Assembly: GCF_001461035.1 (NCBI RefSeq)
Contig: NZ_LNAM01000101.1
Coordinates: 1-56,273 of the forward strand
Direction: 5' to 3'
DNA: 56,273 bases
Origin: Acetivibrio ethanolgignens
GTDB taxonomy: Bacteria > Bacillota > Clostridia > Lachnospirales > Lachnospiraceae
Positions 1-7,968 of this stretch are shown here, in pieces. Below the pieces are notes generated by a model. It was not told the origin of the DNA, did not search any database, and worked only from the letters and a program-made list of their open reading frames with translations. A program made the translations under genes and the position numbers. Each line of letters begins with the position of its first letter. Position 1 is the first letter of the stretch.

Positions 1-4
1 AATT

Positions 5-55
5 CCCCTCATGAATGAGGGGCTAGGGGAGTTGATGTGTCGAAGACACTTTTTT
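5..55 (+). terminator. Hairpins downstream of metY; rightward terminator
   Basis: Two adjacent inverted repeats are seen. Positions 5-22 are a palindrome with 8-bp arms (CCCCTCAT/ATGAGGGG). Positions 37-49 form GTGTC-GAA-GACAC followed by six T, a small intrinsic terminator for rightward transcription from outside the window. For leftward metY transcription the 5-22 hairpin is the better candidate, although it lacks a U tract. Confidence 0.5.
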
Positions 56-63
56 ATAGAATA

Positions 64-1326
64 TTAAATTTGTGCCAGACTCTGGTCGATGTCAGCCAGA
101 ATATCATCCACATTTTCCAGGCCGACAGAAACGCGAATCATACCAGGATTTACTCCTGCGGCAATCAGCTGTTCATCTGTCAGCTGCCGATGGGTAGCAC
201 TGGCAGGATGTAAAACGCAGGTGCGGATATCAGCAACATGTACCTCGTTGGAGGCGAGCTTTAAGCCATCCATAAACCTAACAGCATTGGCCTTGCCACC
301 CTTGATAACGATGGAGATAACGCCACAGCTGCCCTTTGGCAGATATTTTTTTGCACGGTTATAGTATTTATCTCCAGGCAGGGCAGAGTAGTGAACCTCT
401 TCGATTTTGTCGGAGGCCTTGAAATATTCGGCTACCTTTTTCGCGTTTTCGCAGTACCGTTCCATACGGACAGCCAGAGTCTCCAGGCCGAGATTTAAAA
501 GAAAAGCAGAATGTGCCGCTGGATAACAGCCAAAGTCTCTCATTAGCTGCATTCTAGCCTTGATAATATAGGCCAGCTTTCCGAAATCACGGGTATAGAC
601 AACTCCATGGTAGGATTCATCCGGCTCGGTAAACTCAGGAAATTTGCCGCAAGTCCAGTCGAAATTACCGCTGTCGATGATAACACCGCCAACCTGCAGG
701 GCATGACCATCCATATACTTTGTAGTAGAATGGATAACAATGTCAGCACCGAATTCAATTGGCTTACATAAAATTGGGGTTGCAAAGGTGTTGTCAATAA
801 TCAATGGCACCTGGTGGTCATGAGCGATTTTTGCAAATTTTTCAATATCTAAAACAGCCAGGGCCGGGTTTGCCAGGGTTTCTCCAAAAACTGCCTTGGT
901 ATTTGGCTGAAAGGCCCTGTGAAGCTCCTCTTCATCAGCTTCTGCATCTACGAAAATACACTCAATACCAAATTTTTTCAGGGTAACAGCAAAAAGATTA
1001 ACGGTGCCTCCATAGATGGTGGAGGTACTGATAAAGCTGTCCCCGGCAGAACATAAATTTAAAATGGATAAAAGGGATGCGGCCTGCCCGGAGGAGGTAC
1101 ACATAGCTCCCACACCGCCCTCTAAGTCTGCCAGTTTCTTTTCCACACACTCCACGGTAGGGTTGGAAAAACGGGAATACATATGGGCAGTTGGCATATC
1201 GAAAAGCTGTCCAATGTGCTCGGTAGAATCAAAACGGTAGGTAGTGCTCTGGACAATCGGCATGACGCCAGGTCCTCCGTTTTCTGGTGTATAGCCTGAA
1301 TGCAGGCATTTGGTTTCATCTTGCAT
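64..1326 (-). CDS. metY: O-acetylhomoserine sulfhydrylase (MetY)
   Basis: PLP enzyme of the Cys/Met metabolism family, 420 aa, the usual length. It would condense O-acetylhomoserine with sulfide to give homocysteine in the cytoplasm. The Schiff-base lysine is K203 in STTKYMDGH. The cofactor-binding stretch TSSGQAA is near 78-84, and the region around 178-183 (DNTFATP) carries the PLP-ring aspartate. The start is ATG with AGGAGG eight bases upstream. The gene is monocistronic and, unlike metK, has no S-box leader. A methionine gamma-lyase or cystathionine gamma-synthase assignment is possible within this family, but the length and the FGCYPAAHSAFLLNLGLETL region favour MetY. Confidence 0.88.
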   Translation of the reverse strand: MQDETKCLHSGYTPENGGPGVMPIVQSTTYRFDSTEHIGQLFDMPTAHMYSRFSNPTVECVEKKLADLEGGVGAMCTSSGQAASLLSILNLCSAGDSFISTSTIYGGTVNLFAVTLKKFGIECIFVDAEADEEELHRAFQPNTKAVFGETLANPALAVLDIEKFAKIAHDHQVPLIIDNTFATPILCKPIEFGADIVIHSTTKYMDGHALQVGGVIIDSGNFDWTCGKFPEFTEPDESYHGVVYTRDFGKLAYIIKARMQLMRDFGCYPAAHSAFLLNLGLETLAVRMERYCENAKKVAEYFKASDKIEEVHYSALPGDKYYNRAKKYLPKGSCGVISIVIKGGKANAVRFMDGLKLASNEVHVADIRTCVLHPASATHRQLTDEQLIAAGVNPGMIRVSVGLENVDDILADIDQSLAQI

Positions 1327-1689
1327 CTCTTACTCCTCCTATACTTTAAACCGATATAGCACACCCCACCGCTATTTTCTTCTCTGTATAGCCTTTTTAT
1401 CTTATTTTCGGGGTGTTTTAAGGCTTTTCACAAGATTTTGGCTATACAGAAAATTGTTTTTCACACTTTTTCTAAACTACTTTATTTTTTCTGTGGTAAT
1501 ATTTTGGGTAATATTCGCCCCGCCTTTTCAAAAGTGGTAATATTACCATTTCGCTGATATAAAAATTATAACTCATAACACCCCAAAAGCAACTCATATT
1601 TTGTATGAATTTTGTGGAAATATTTCGGAGTTTTAGGCAAAGAAAAAGATACCACACATTAAGCATACTATCTTTGTAAATTTAAACTT
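1327..1689. other. Non-coding left end of integrative element
   Basis: No gene is seen in these 363 bases. The stretch holds the metY leader (1327-1380), a candidate attachment core CTTTTTATCTT at 1393-1403, an inverted pair CTGTATAGCC (1384-1393) and GGCTATACAG (1439-1448), and the repeat array at 1495-1547. The remainder is AT-rich. Confidence 0.5.
1495..1547. repeat. GGTAATATT array, left end of element
   Basis: Direct copies of GGTAATATT start at 1495 and 1507, and a 12-bp palindrome GGTAATATTACC lies at 1536-1547. The same paired arrangement occurs at the right end, which suggests recombinase arm-type binding sites. Confidence 0.55.
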
Positions 1690-2124
1690 TTAGCCTTTCT
1701 TGGATTGAATTCTGTCATTAATTTTCTTTGCTTCGTTACGAAAATAGACCATAAACGCAAACCAAATCATAAAGGCTACTGCTAATTGAATTACTGCAAT
1801 AATAACATTCTGAATAATTGTTGTACCTCCTATCCAACCAACTGCAAAAGCAACCATCGTATAAACTATGCATCCTATTCCCATATGAATAATGACTTTT
1901 ATCGGCATAGGAAAATTATCATTTCTATATACTATAGATGGAACTCCAAATCCCAAACCTACAAGCACGCATCCAACAACCATCTTTGTGAATTGGTAAT
2001 TCTCTAAGCTAAAGCTTCCACCATTGCTTATATCTAATACCATACCGACAAAACAAAAAATTACCATTGCTATTCCTATACTAATAACTGTACTTTTTAT
2101 TAAATCTTTCATCATTTCTTTCAT
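1690..2124 (-). CDS. DUF3021 family membrane protein
   Basis: 144 aa with four hydrophobic segments (about 10-30, 47-63, 77-98 and 103-127) and a basic C-terminus, matching DUF3021 membrane proteins. These are typically encoded directly after a small LytTR DNA-binding protein, as here. In such pairs the membrane protein is thought to control or sense for the regulator; that is family knowledge, not shown here. The start is ATG with AGGAGG nine bases upstream, and the gap to the upstream LytTR gene is 13 bp, so they are one operon. The pair is cargo of the integrative element. Confidence 0.75.
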   Translation of the reverse strand: MKEMMKDLIKSTVISIGIAMVIFCFVGMVLDISNGGSFSLENYQFTKMVVGCVLVGLGFGVPSIVYRNDNFPMPIKVIIHMGIGCIVYTMVAFAVGWIGGTTIIQNVIIAVIQLAVAFMIWFAFMVYFRNEAKKINDRIQSKKG

Positions 2125-2137
2125 CTTACCTTACCTC

Positions 2138-2575
2138 CTACAAGCCTAGATACTTTTTAAATTCGGGCAAATATGTTCTAGATACATAATCCTTACAACC
2201 ATTCTTTAATTTCAAAAGAAGTGTGCCATTAAATCCTGCTTCAATACTATCCATATAAGCCAAATTTACTAATGTTGATTTTGATATCTGCATAAATTGT
2301 CTTCCCAACTGTTGTTCAAGTTCATAAAGTCTCTTTCGTGAACGAAATTTTTGTTTTTCTCCAAAAATTATCGTATCTCCATCTTCGACCCTAACCATGT
2401 ATATTTCATCTGGTTGCAAAATCACTATGTTGTCCTCATTCTGCAAAGCCGTTATCGGAGTTTCATTAGCACTTAGTATATCTATCATTTTCTGAATTTC
2501 ATCCGTTACCTTATCAGCATAAATAATTGCATAAGGTTCATTGTATTCAGATGAAAGTTCTACACTTACTTTCAT
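2138..2575 (-). CDS. LytTR-domain DNA-binding regulator (element cargo)
   Basis: 145 aa. The C-terminal half (about 50-145) is a LytTR DNA-binding domain: it contains IYMVRVEDGDTIIFGE, the basic turn FRSRKRLYELEQQL and the closing FMQISKSTLVNLAYMDSIE. No receiver domain is present, so it is not an ordinary response regulator. The start at the internal ATG (MKVSVEL) is chosen because AAAGGAGG stands just before it; an upstream in-frame start at 2614 has none. It probably regulates its own operon together with the DUF3021 partner. Confidence 0.8.
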   Translation of the reverse strand: MKVSVELSSEYNEPYAIIYADKVTDEIQKMIDILSANETPITALQNEDNIVILQPDEIYMVRVEDGDTIIFGEKQKFRSRKRLYELEQQLGRQFMQISKSTLVNLAYMDSIEAGFNGTLLLKLKNGCKDYVSRTYLPEFKKYLGL

Positions 2576-2769
2576 TCTCCGACCTCCTTTCCTGTTGATG
2601 ATGAAATAATACAATGAAACATTTTATTTGTCTTAAGATTTTAGGTAAGTTGCAAAAAATAGAAGGTAAAATACATATAGTAATTGGTAGTTTATAAAAT
2701 TAGGTTTTCTACTACTAAAAATTTATCTCACATAAATTATATCAAATATCTCTGTATTTACAATCAGAT

Positions 2770-3540
2770 TCATCGGCTATGTTCCTGCTGATACATTATT
2801 TCATAAGCCCTTTTTTTGTTCTTTCGTTCCAATTCGGCTTTATCATCAATGAGTTTATTATATCGGTCTGCCAATTCGTTGTATTCCTTTACCATATTAT
2901 CTAATTTTTTGCTAAGTTCTTCTTTTTCCTGCTCCATTTTCTTCTTATATTCCTTTGCAGACAATCCGCCCTGCTTCTTTTCTTCGGTTTCTTCGTATTC
3001 GTCAATATTAAAACCATGTTTTTTGAGTATGATAGGCATAATTCGATGCATCGAAGTTATAAAATCTCTTGTTATAAGTGTTTTGGCTGATAGTCGGTTG
3101 TCTTCGGTAATCATTAAAATATCTAAATGCAAATGTGGAAGTCCGCCCTTTCCGTCAACACCGCCTCCCTCGTCCAAATGACACACCGCACTCACTACAT
3201 TATTATTAAATTTTGCATTCATATATTTTATAATTAAATCGTTGTATTCGTCCAAGCGTTCAAGTGGTAATTCTTCGGGGTATGAAAATATCGCCTCACA
3301 AATCCAATTACTTGCTTTGGTAATTCTGCCACCGCTTGCCACAACTCGCTTTTCTATTTGTTCCTTACAATCTTTATAAAGAGATTGCTTCGGTGCAATA
3401 TAAATGCGGTTTTGTCCGCTTCGTTCCGTATCTATGTCGGGATTGCTGATATAATTCTTGTTTAATCTGCGATTATGCTTATCAATCCCTCCAAGTTGCC
3501 CTGCTTTATAGCATTGACAATGAAAACTAAACTTTGCCAT
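2770..3540 (-). CDS. MOB_V (Mob/Pre) relaxase
   Basis: 256 aa. It resembles mobilization relaxases of the Mob/Pre family, which nick oriT and pilot DNA strands for transfer by a helper conjugation system. The N-terminus MAKFSFHCQCYKAGQLGGID and the metal-binding histidine motif around residues 124-144 (HLDEGGG ... GGLPHLHLDI) fit. The C-terminal ~70 residues (about 185-250) are a strongly charged predicted coiled coil. The ATG at 3540 follows GGAGGGGG, so the longer frame starting at 3558 is rejected. The protein is shorter than many plasmid Mob proteins and could have lost a C-terminal extension. A candidate oriT lies about 70 bp upstream. Confidence 0.8.
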   Translation of the reverse strand: MAKFSFHCQCYKAGQLGGIDKHNRRLNKNYISNPDIDTERSGQNRIYIAPKQSLYKDCKEQIEKRVVASGGRITKASNWICEAIFSYPEELPLERLDEYNDLIIKYMNAKFNNNVVSAVCHLDEGGGVDGKGGLPHLHLDILMITEDNRLSAKTLITRDFITSMHRIMPIILKKHGFNIDEYEETEEKKQGGLSAKEYKKKMEQEKEELSKKLDNMVKEYNELADRYNKLIDDKAELERKNKKRAYEIMYQQEHSR

Positions 3541-3999
3541 AATTCCCCCTCCTCTCAAATACTTGGAGCAAGACCGTCTGTACTTCTAAATCTTGCCTCA
3601 AGGTATAAGCCCCTTTACTTTGCCAGCAAAGTTGGGGCTCAGTTATCGTTCCTCTTCGGTCTGCCTTTGATACTTTTCGGGCAAAAATATCTTTAAAAAT
3701 CAATTTTCTTCTGTATAGCCTTTTTTGTTCAAAAATAGCCCCAAAACAACGCTAAAACCTTCAAAATACCGCCGTTCAAAAATCAATTTTTGATAAAATC
3801 GGAACTTCAAAAATTTTTTTCAAATTTTATAAAAGTTTTTGCTCCAAACTGTTCTCTATCGGTCATATTGTTTTTGACAAGTAAATAAATTAAAAAAGCC
3901 ACCGCTTGGGTGGGTGTAGTTGGTGAAGCAATTACAAAGACAATCGACAGTTTCAAACTGTAAAGTTTTTTATATAGAGTTCTGATGTGCTTCACCACC
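3541..3999. other. Non-coding stretch between relaxase and recombinase
   Basis: No convincing gene. It contains the oriT-like hairpin (3608-3639), an internal copy of CTGTATAGCCTTTTT at 3711-3725 that matches the left element end, T-rich sequence, an inverted pair TGGTGAAGCA / TGCTTCACCA around 3920-3995, and two small hairpins followed by T runs near 3948-4009. Confidence 0.5.
3608..3639. other. Candidate oriT hairpin
   Basis: Nested inverted repeat directly upstream of the relaxase gene. The inner arms ACTTTGC/GCAAAGT are separated by CA (3617-3632). The outer arms are AGCCCC (3608-3613, first base approximate) and GGGGCT (3634-3639). MOB_V relaxases act at such short palindromes next to their own gene. 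The nick site cannot be read from sequence alone. Confidence 0.45.
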
Positions 4000-4009
4000 T
4001 CAGAACTTT
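3979..4009 (+). terminator. Intrinsic-terminator-like hairpin in element
   Basis: Arms AGTTCTGA and TCAGAACT enclose a 14-base loop and are followed by TTTTTTA on the plus strand. No plus-strand gene precedes it, and it overlaps the tail of the recombinase frame. A second small hairpin (ACAGTTT/AAACTGT, about 3947-3962) with a T run lies just upstream. Confidence 0.4.
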
Positions 4010-5281
4010 TTTAATGGGTGTACGATAAGAAAAAACATCACCCAAAGCAAACAAAATGTTAAATGTCCACGGCGGACAACCTCAAAAATAATGCCGAACC
4101 AAGTGAGGGCGACTTGATTATTGAAAAATAATGAACGGCTACGGCATTGGATGACGTGTGCATTATATGAAAAATGTAATGCAGTCTGGTACATATGAAA
4201 AACAAGGGCACGTTGCGTATAGTAATTAAAAGATCGACTTATGCTCTTATCGTCCTTTTCAATTCCGTGTAATAGCAAAGTAATGTATGTGTGTCTTCCG
4301 TCGTGTATTCTGCCATAAGGTAATTCTTCCTTTTTGGCTTTCACTCGGCATTTATTGAGATAATTATAAATTTCTTTCCACTTGCGAGATACTTTTCCAG
4401 TGTGGCATACATAGTTTTGTAATAAATTTATTTCCCACTGTAAAACAAAGGCTTCGGGTGCTACTGGTCTGCCAAGTATAGCCTCCTGCCATTCCTTATA
4501 TATCTTTAATGTGGTATAGCCAGCGTTATGCAGTTCAATCTCTCGAACCTTTTCACACTTCGGCAGTTTTACTGTATCTTTCGTTACCAACTGCACACGA
4601 TTATGGCAAATGGCAACTCTTTTGGTTTCCCAGTTTATATCTTTCCACATCAAGCCACACAGTTCCCCTCGTCTAAGTCCTTGTGTCATAGACATAACAA
4701 CAAGATACAAAAAACTCGGGTCTTCCATTGTGGTGGCTTCATAAATCAGTTCATTTAATTGCTTGTAATCAAGTGCAGAGGCTTTATATTCCTTTTTCGG
4801 TGCAGAAATTTCCGCACCCTCAACAACATTTTCACTTACACCATACCTTACTTTATCTTTCAGCATATATGCCCAAATCTGCTTTAAATGGGTTTTGTAT
4901 TTCTCGATTGACTTCCTTGAAATTCCCTGCTTTTCTTCAAATTCAAAATATGCTCCAATCTGTGCGGTCTGTATGGTCTTTACAAATGTGGTACGCTCAC
5001 CATTAAAGAACCTTTTGAAATGGTCTGTCTGTATGCGGAGTTGTTCAACATAACTGTCTTTAATCTTTCCCTTTTTGGCTTGCTTGCGTTTCAGTTCCAG
5101 AAATTCATCCGCCACATCCACCAAACGAATACCCTCATTTTTGTAAATGACCTTTTTCTCTTTGGCTTCTGCCTTTTGTACTTCTATTTGATGAAGCCAC
5201 TTTCTTGCTTCTGCCAATGTCTTAAAGGTCTTTCTTCTTTGGTACTTCGCTTTCATCAAAATTAAATACTAATTCTTCCAT
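4000..5281 (-). pseudogene. Tyrosine recombinase (integrase), broken at both ends
   Basis: The core reads as a Tn916/phage-type integrase: N-terminal arm helix (KTFKTLAEARKWLHQIE), SAM-like core-binding domain, then catalytic domain with the first arginine in TQGLRRGELCGL and the HxxR box in RIHDGRHTYITLLLHG. After that the expected G-H box and catalytic tyrosine are absent; the last ~80 residues do not look like the family. At the 5' end the frame that fits the family begins at TTG 5259 without a ribosome site. An ATG at 5281 with AAAGGAG opens another frame that stops after 19 codons, suggesting a frameshift near 5230-5240. It is likely inactive. Confidence 0.65.
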
Positions 5282-5315
5282 AGCGTTCTCCTTTACTTCG
5301 TGAATTTCAGCCTAT

Positions 5316-5353
5316 GGTAATATTTTTGGTAATATTTTATCATATATTACCAT
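5316..5353. repeat. GGTAATATT array, right end of element
   Basis: Direct copies of GGTAATATT start at 5316 and 5328, the same 12-bp period and orientation as at 1495/1507. An inverted partial copy (ATATTACCAT) ends at 5353. Confidence 0.55.
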
Positions 5354-5411
5354 ATAACAAAAGCGATTTTATCTAGTGTTTATGCGGTGTTCAAGGCTTT
5401 TTATCTTGCCT

Positions 5412-6101
5412 CTACACCTTAAAGCGGTATCCGACACCCCAGATGGTTTCTATATACTGAGGCTTTGAAGTATTGGCCTCTATCTTCTCCCGTATTTTCT
5501 TGATATGGACAGTTACCGTTGCAATATCACCGATGGATTCCATATCCCAGATTTCCTTGAAAAGCTCCTCCTTGGTAAATACATGGTTTGGGTTCTGTGC
5601 CAGGAAGGTTAGAAGGTCAAATTCTTTTGTCGTAAAGGTTTTTTCCTCTCCATTAATATAGACGCGGCGGGCTGTTTTGTCAATCTTGATGCCGCGGATT
5701 TCTATGATTTCATTTTCTTTCACACCGGAGCCAATCAGCCGTTCATAACGGGCCAGATGAGCTTTAACCCGAGCTACAAGCTCGCTTGGACTGAATGGCT
5801 TTGTCATATAGTCATCGGCTCCCAGACCAAGTCCACGGATTTTGTCAATATCATCCTTCTTGGCAGAAACCATAATAATTGGCGTATTCTTTTCCTCACG
5901 AATCTGGCGGCAGATTTCAAAACCATCCACATTTGGAAGCATCAAATCTAAAATAATCAGGTCAAAGTTTTCCTTCATTGCAAGCTCAAGACCGCTGTCA
6001 CCTCTGGTTTCAATAACTACCTCGAACTGGGAAAGCTCCAGATAATCCTTTTCCAGCTCTGCAATGGCAAGTTCATCCTCAATAATCAGTATTCTGCTCA
6101 T
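5412..6101 (-). CDS. OmpR/PhoB-type response regulator
   Basis: 229 aa. The receiver domain spans residues 1-120, with acidic pocket E8-D9, phospho-acceptor D52 (LIILDLMLP) and the lysine of MTKPFSPSEL. A winged-helix DNA-binding domain fills about 128-228 (RRVYINGEEKTFTTKEFDLL, VTVHIKKIREKIE, ETIWGVGYRF). It overlaps the kinase gene by 4 bp (ATGA), so the two are co-translated as a pair; the kinase is upstream in the transcript. The target genes are unknown. The integrative element begins just past its stop codon, so any original terminator has been displaced. Confidence 0.9.
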   Translation of the reverse strand: MSRILIIEDELAIAELEKDYLELSQFEVVIETRGDSGLELAMKENFDLIILDLMLPNVDGFEICRQIREEKNTPIIMVSAKKDDIDKIRGLGLGADDYMTKPFSPSELVARVKAHLARYERLIGSGVKENEIIEIRGIKIDKTARRVYINGEEKTFTTKEFDLLTFLAQNPNHVFTKEELFKEIWDMESIGDIATVTVHIKKIREKIEANTSKPQYIETIWGVGYRFKV

Positions 6102-7609
6102 TTCTTAATATCCTCCTCTGATAAATCTGGTTGTTTACTCCATTTTTTCAAGGTAAAGAAGATGTTGGTACCAACGCCTTCCTTTCCCGCCGCCCAAATC
6201 TGTCCACCATGGTCTTCAATGACCTTTTTAGCAATGGACAGCCCCAGTCCGGTGCCACCCTGGGAAGAGTTCCTGGAGGCGTCAGTACGATAAAAGCGTT
6301 CAAAGATTTTGGTACAGTCCTCTTTTTTGATACCCTTTCCATTGTCCTCGATTTCCACTTGAACATAATCACCGCCATCCTGGATTCTTATATTAATCAA
6401 GCCCTTTTTCTTATCCATATATTTTACGGAATTTCCTACGATATTATTTACAACACGCTTTAGCTGTTCTGCATCAGCCAGAATCTCCTGGTTTTTGTCA
6501 ACATAGTTAAAATAGCCAATTTCAATGTTTTTAACCTCTAAATCAAAAGCTAAATCGTTGACACAGTCTGAAAAATATTGCTCCAGATTCAGATGGGTGA
6601 AATTGTAAGGAACAGCATTGCAGTCAATTTTAGTATATAGGGAAAGCTCATCTACAAGAGAACTCATATCACTTGCCTTGGCATAAATGGTTTTTAAATA
6701 CTTGTCCATTTTTTCAGGGGTATCGGCGACACCGTCCAGAATACCTTCTGCGTAGCCTTTAATTGCTGTTAGTGGTGTCTTTAAATCATGGGAAATGTTG
6801 CTAATCAAGATACGGGATTCCTCCTCGTATTGAAGCCGTTCTTCCATCAGCTTCTTTAAGCGGATACGCATTTTATCAAAATCCTCGCAAAGCTCGCCAA
6901 TTTCATCGTCTGTCTCTGCCTTTACCTCATAATCCAGATTGCCTTCACGCATATAAATGGTAGCGGTTTTTAAGGTATTCAGGGGCCTTAGAATACTGCT
7001 GTAAATCCAGAGGGTCAGAATGGTTGCTGTAAAACAGATAATCAAAATAAAGGAAAGGGCAATTTGTGTTGCAGAGGATCGCATTTGTGGTAGTATAGTA
7101 TCCATATCAGTAATTACAAATATAGTAGCCTTTTTATTGTCTGCGGTTAAAAAATCCTGCTGTTTTACTAAGGATGGATGGTCGCCGCTTAAATAGTAGC
7201 CGCCGTCGATGCCGGAGCTGTCGGAACCATAAGCCGGCATATTTTCTACAATAGGGGAAAACTCAGCTTCATCGCCAATATAGACGTAGCTTCCGTTTTT
7301 ACGGAGCACCAGATAGGAATATTTTTCCTTGAGCTCCCGGTTAATTTCATCCAGATACCGCCTATCCTCCAGCTTCTCTGGAGAAACCTTGGCACAGGTT
7401 TCGATATTGTTGCAGATACCGCGGGTCATCCGGTTCAATACCTGGATAGGATTGATTAAAATCTGTATGGTATTGGATTCTACATTATAGGATTTTTCGA
7501 TGACATTCATCTGGTGACTGATGATAGCACCACCTACAGCCGCAATCATAATGATTGGTATAGTTATAATGATGAGAAATGCCACCATAAGACGTTCTTT
7601 AATTTTCAT
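6098..7609 (-). CDS. Membrane sensor histidine kinase
   Basis: 503 aa from the ATG at 7609, which is preceded by GGAG at nine bases; an ATG five codons earlier (7624) lacks such a site. A first membrane segment (about 7-31) and a second (about 182-204) flank a ~150-residue extracytoplasmic sensor. HAMP follows (205-257), then HisKA with H274 in ISHDLKTPLTA, and HATPase_c with the N box (VVNNIVGNSVKYM), G1 (DNGKGI) and G2 (GGTGLGLSIAK). It is the partner of the adjacent regulator. No ligand can be named. Many Firmicute kinases of this layout sense envelope stress or antimicrobial peptides, but that is only a possibility. Confidence 0.9.
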   Translation of the reverse strand: MKIKERLMVAFLIIITIPIIMIAAVGGAIISHQMNVIEKSYNVESNTIQILINPIQVLNRMTRGICNNIETCAKVSPEKLEDRRYLDEINRELKEKYSYLVLRKNGSYVYIGDEAEFSPIVENMPAYGSDSSGIDGGYYLSGDHPSLVKQQDFLTADNKKATIFVITDMDTILPQMRSSATQIALSFILIICFTATILTLWIYSSILRPLNTLKTATIYMREGNLDYEVKAETDDEIGELCEDFDKMRIRLKKLMEERLQYEEESRILISNISHDLKTPLTAIKGYAEGILDGVADTPEKMDKYLKTIYAKASDMSSLVDELSLYTKIDCNAVPYNFTHLNLEQYFSDCVNDLAFDLEVKNIEIGYFNYVDKNQEILADAEQLKRVVNNIVGNSVKYMDKKKGLINIRIQDGGDYVQVEIEDNGKGIKKEDCTKIFERFYRTDASRNSSQGGTGLGLSIAKKVIEDHGGQIWAAGKEGVGTNIFFTLKKWSKQPDLSEEDIKK

Positions 7610-7704
7610 TCTATTCGTCTCCATTTGTACATTTATTGCTATATATGAAATAAGTATACCATACTCACAAAAAAAGGGGTAATAAAGTTTTTATAAAAAA
7701 GGGG

Positions 7705-7733
7705 TTGACGTATGGAGCAAAAACGTGTATGCT
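7705..7733 (+). promoter_or_regulatory. metK promoter
   Basis: TTGACG (7705-7710), a 17-base spacer and TATGCT (7728-7733) place the transcript start near 7740, about 30 bases before the S-box. Confidence 0.65.
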
Positions 7734-7768
7734 GTATTTACACTTTTAACAAATTTATATTATTATTT

Positions 7769-7910
7769 CTCTTATTCCGAGTGGTGGAGAGTTAAGGCTC
7801 TGTGAAACCACGGCAACCCCGCATAGCGGAAGGTGCCAATCTAAGCGAGCAATCGAACAATAAGAGGATTTGGTAGAATAATCAGATCCGTCTTATACGG
7901 ATCTTTTTCT
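7769..7910 (+). promoter_or_regulatory. SAM-I (S-box) riboswitch with terminator
   Basis: Classic S-box sequence: CTCTTATTCCGAGTGGTGGA at the 5' side and GCAACC in the core. P1 pairs CTCTTATT (7769-7776) with AATAAGAG (7859-7866). An intrinsic terminator follows, AGATCCGT/ACGGATCT at 7884-7904 and a T-rich tail. By family knowledge SAM binding stabilises P1 and lets the terminator form, shutting off metK and probably the whole metK-metNIQ unit when SAM is abundant. Confidence 0.95.
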
Positions 7911-7968
7911 TTTTTAGCAAATCGCTCCTTCAAGAGAAATAATAAAGCACAAAGGAGGATTTTAATTT

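Larger units (their letters stand above)
1393..5407. mobile_element. Small integrative/mobilizable element, apparently degraded
   Basis: About 4.0 kb with a LytTR/DUF3021 pair, a Mob/Pre-type relaxase, a candidate oriT hairpin and a tyrosine recombinase, inserted between metY and a response-regulator gene. An 11-bp direct repeat CTTTTTATCTT lies at both proposed ends (1393-1403 and 5397-5407). Just inside each end is a pair of GGTAATATT boxes at 12-bp period in the same orientation (1495/1507 and 5316/5328), like integrase arm sites. The right end is 4 bp beyond the response-regulator stop codon, so no host gene is broken. The recombinase lacks its catalytic tail, so self-excision is doubtful. 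Boundaries are inferred. Confidence 0.6.

Noticed and set aside
1327-1380. Riboswitch in the metY leader
   Set aside because: Only about 50 bases of leader are left of the element boundary and none of the S-box motifs seen at 7769 occur there.
6131-6463. Plus-strand frame opposite the histidine kinase
   Set aside because: Shadow of the kinase HATPase region; composition is not protein-like.
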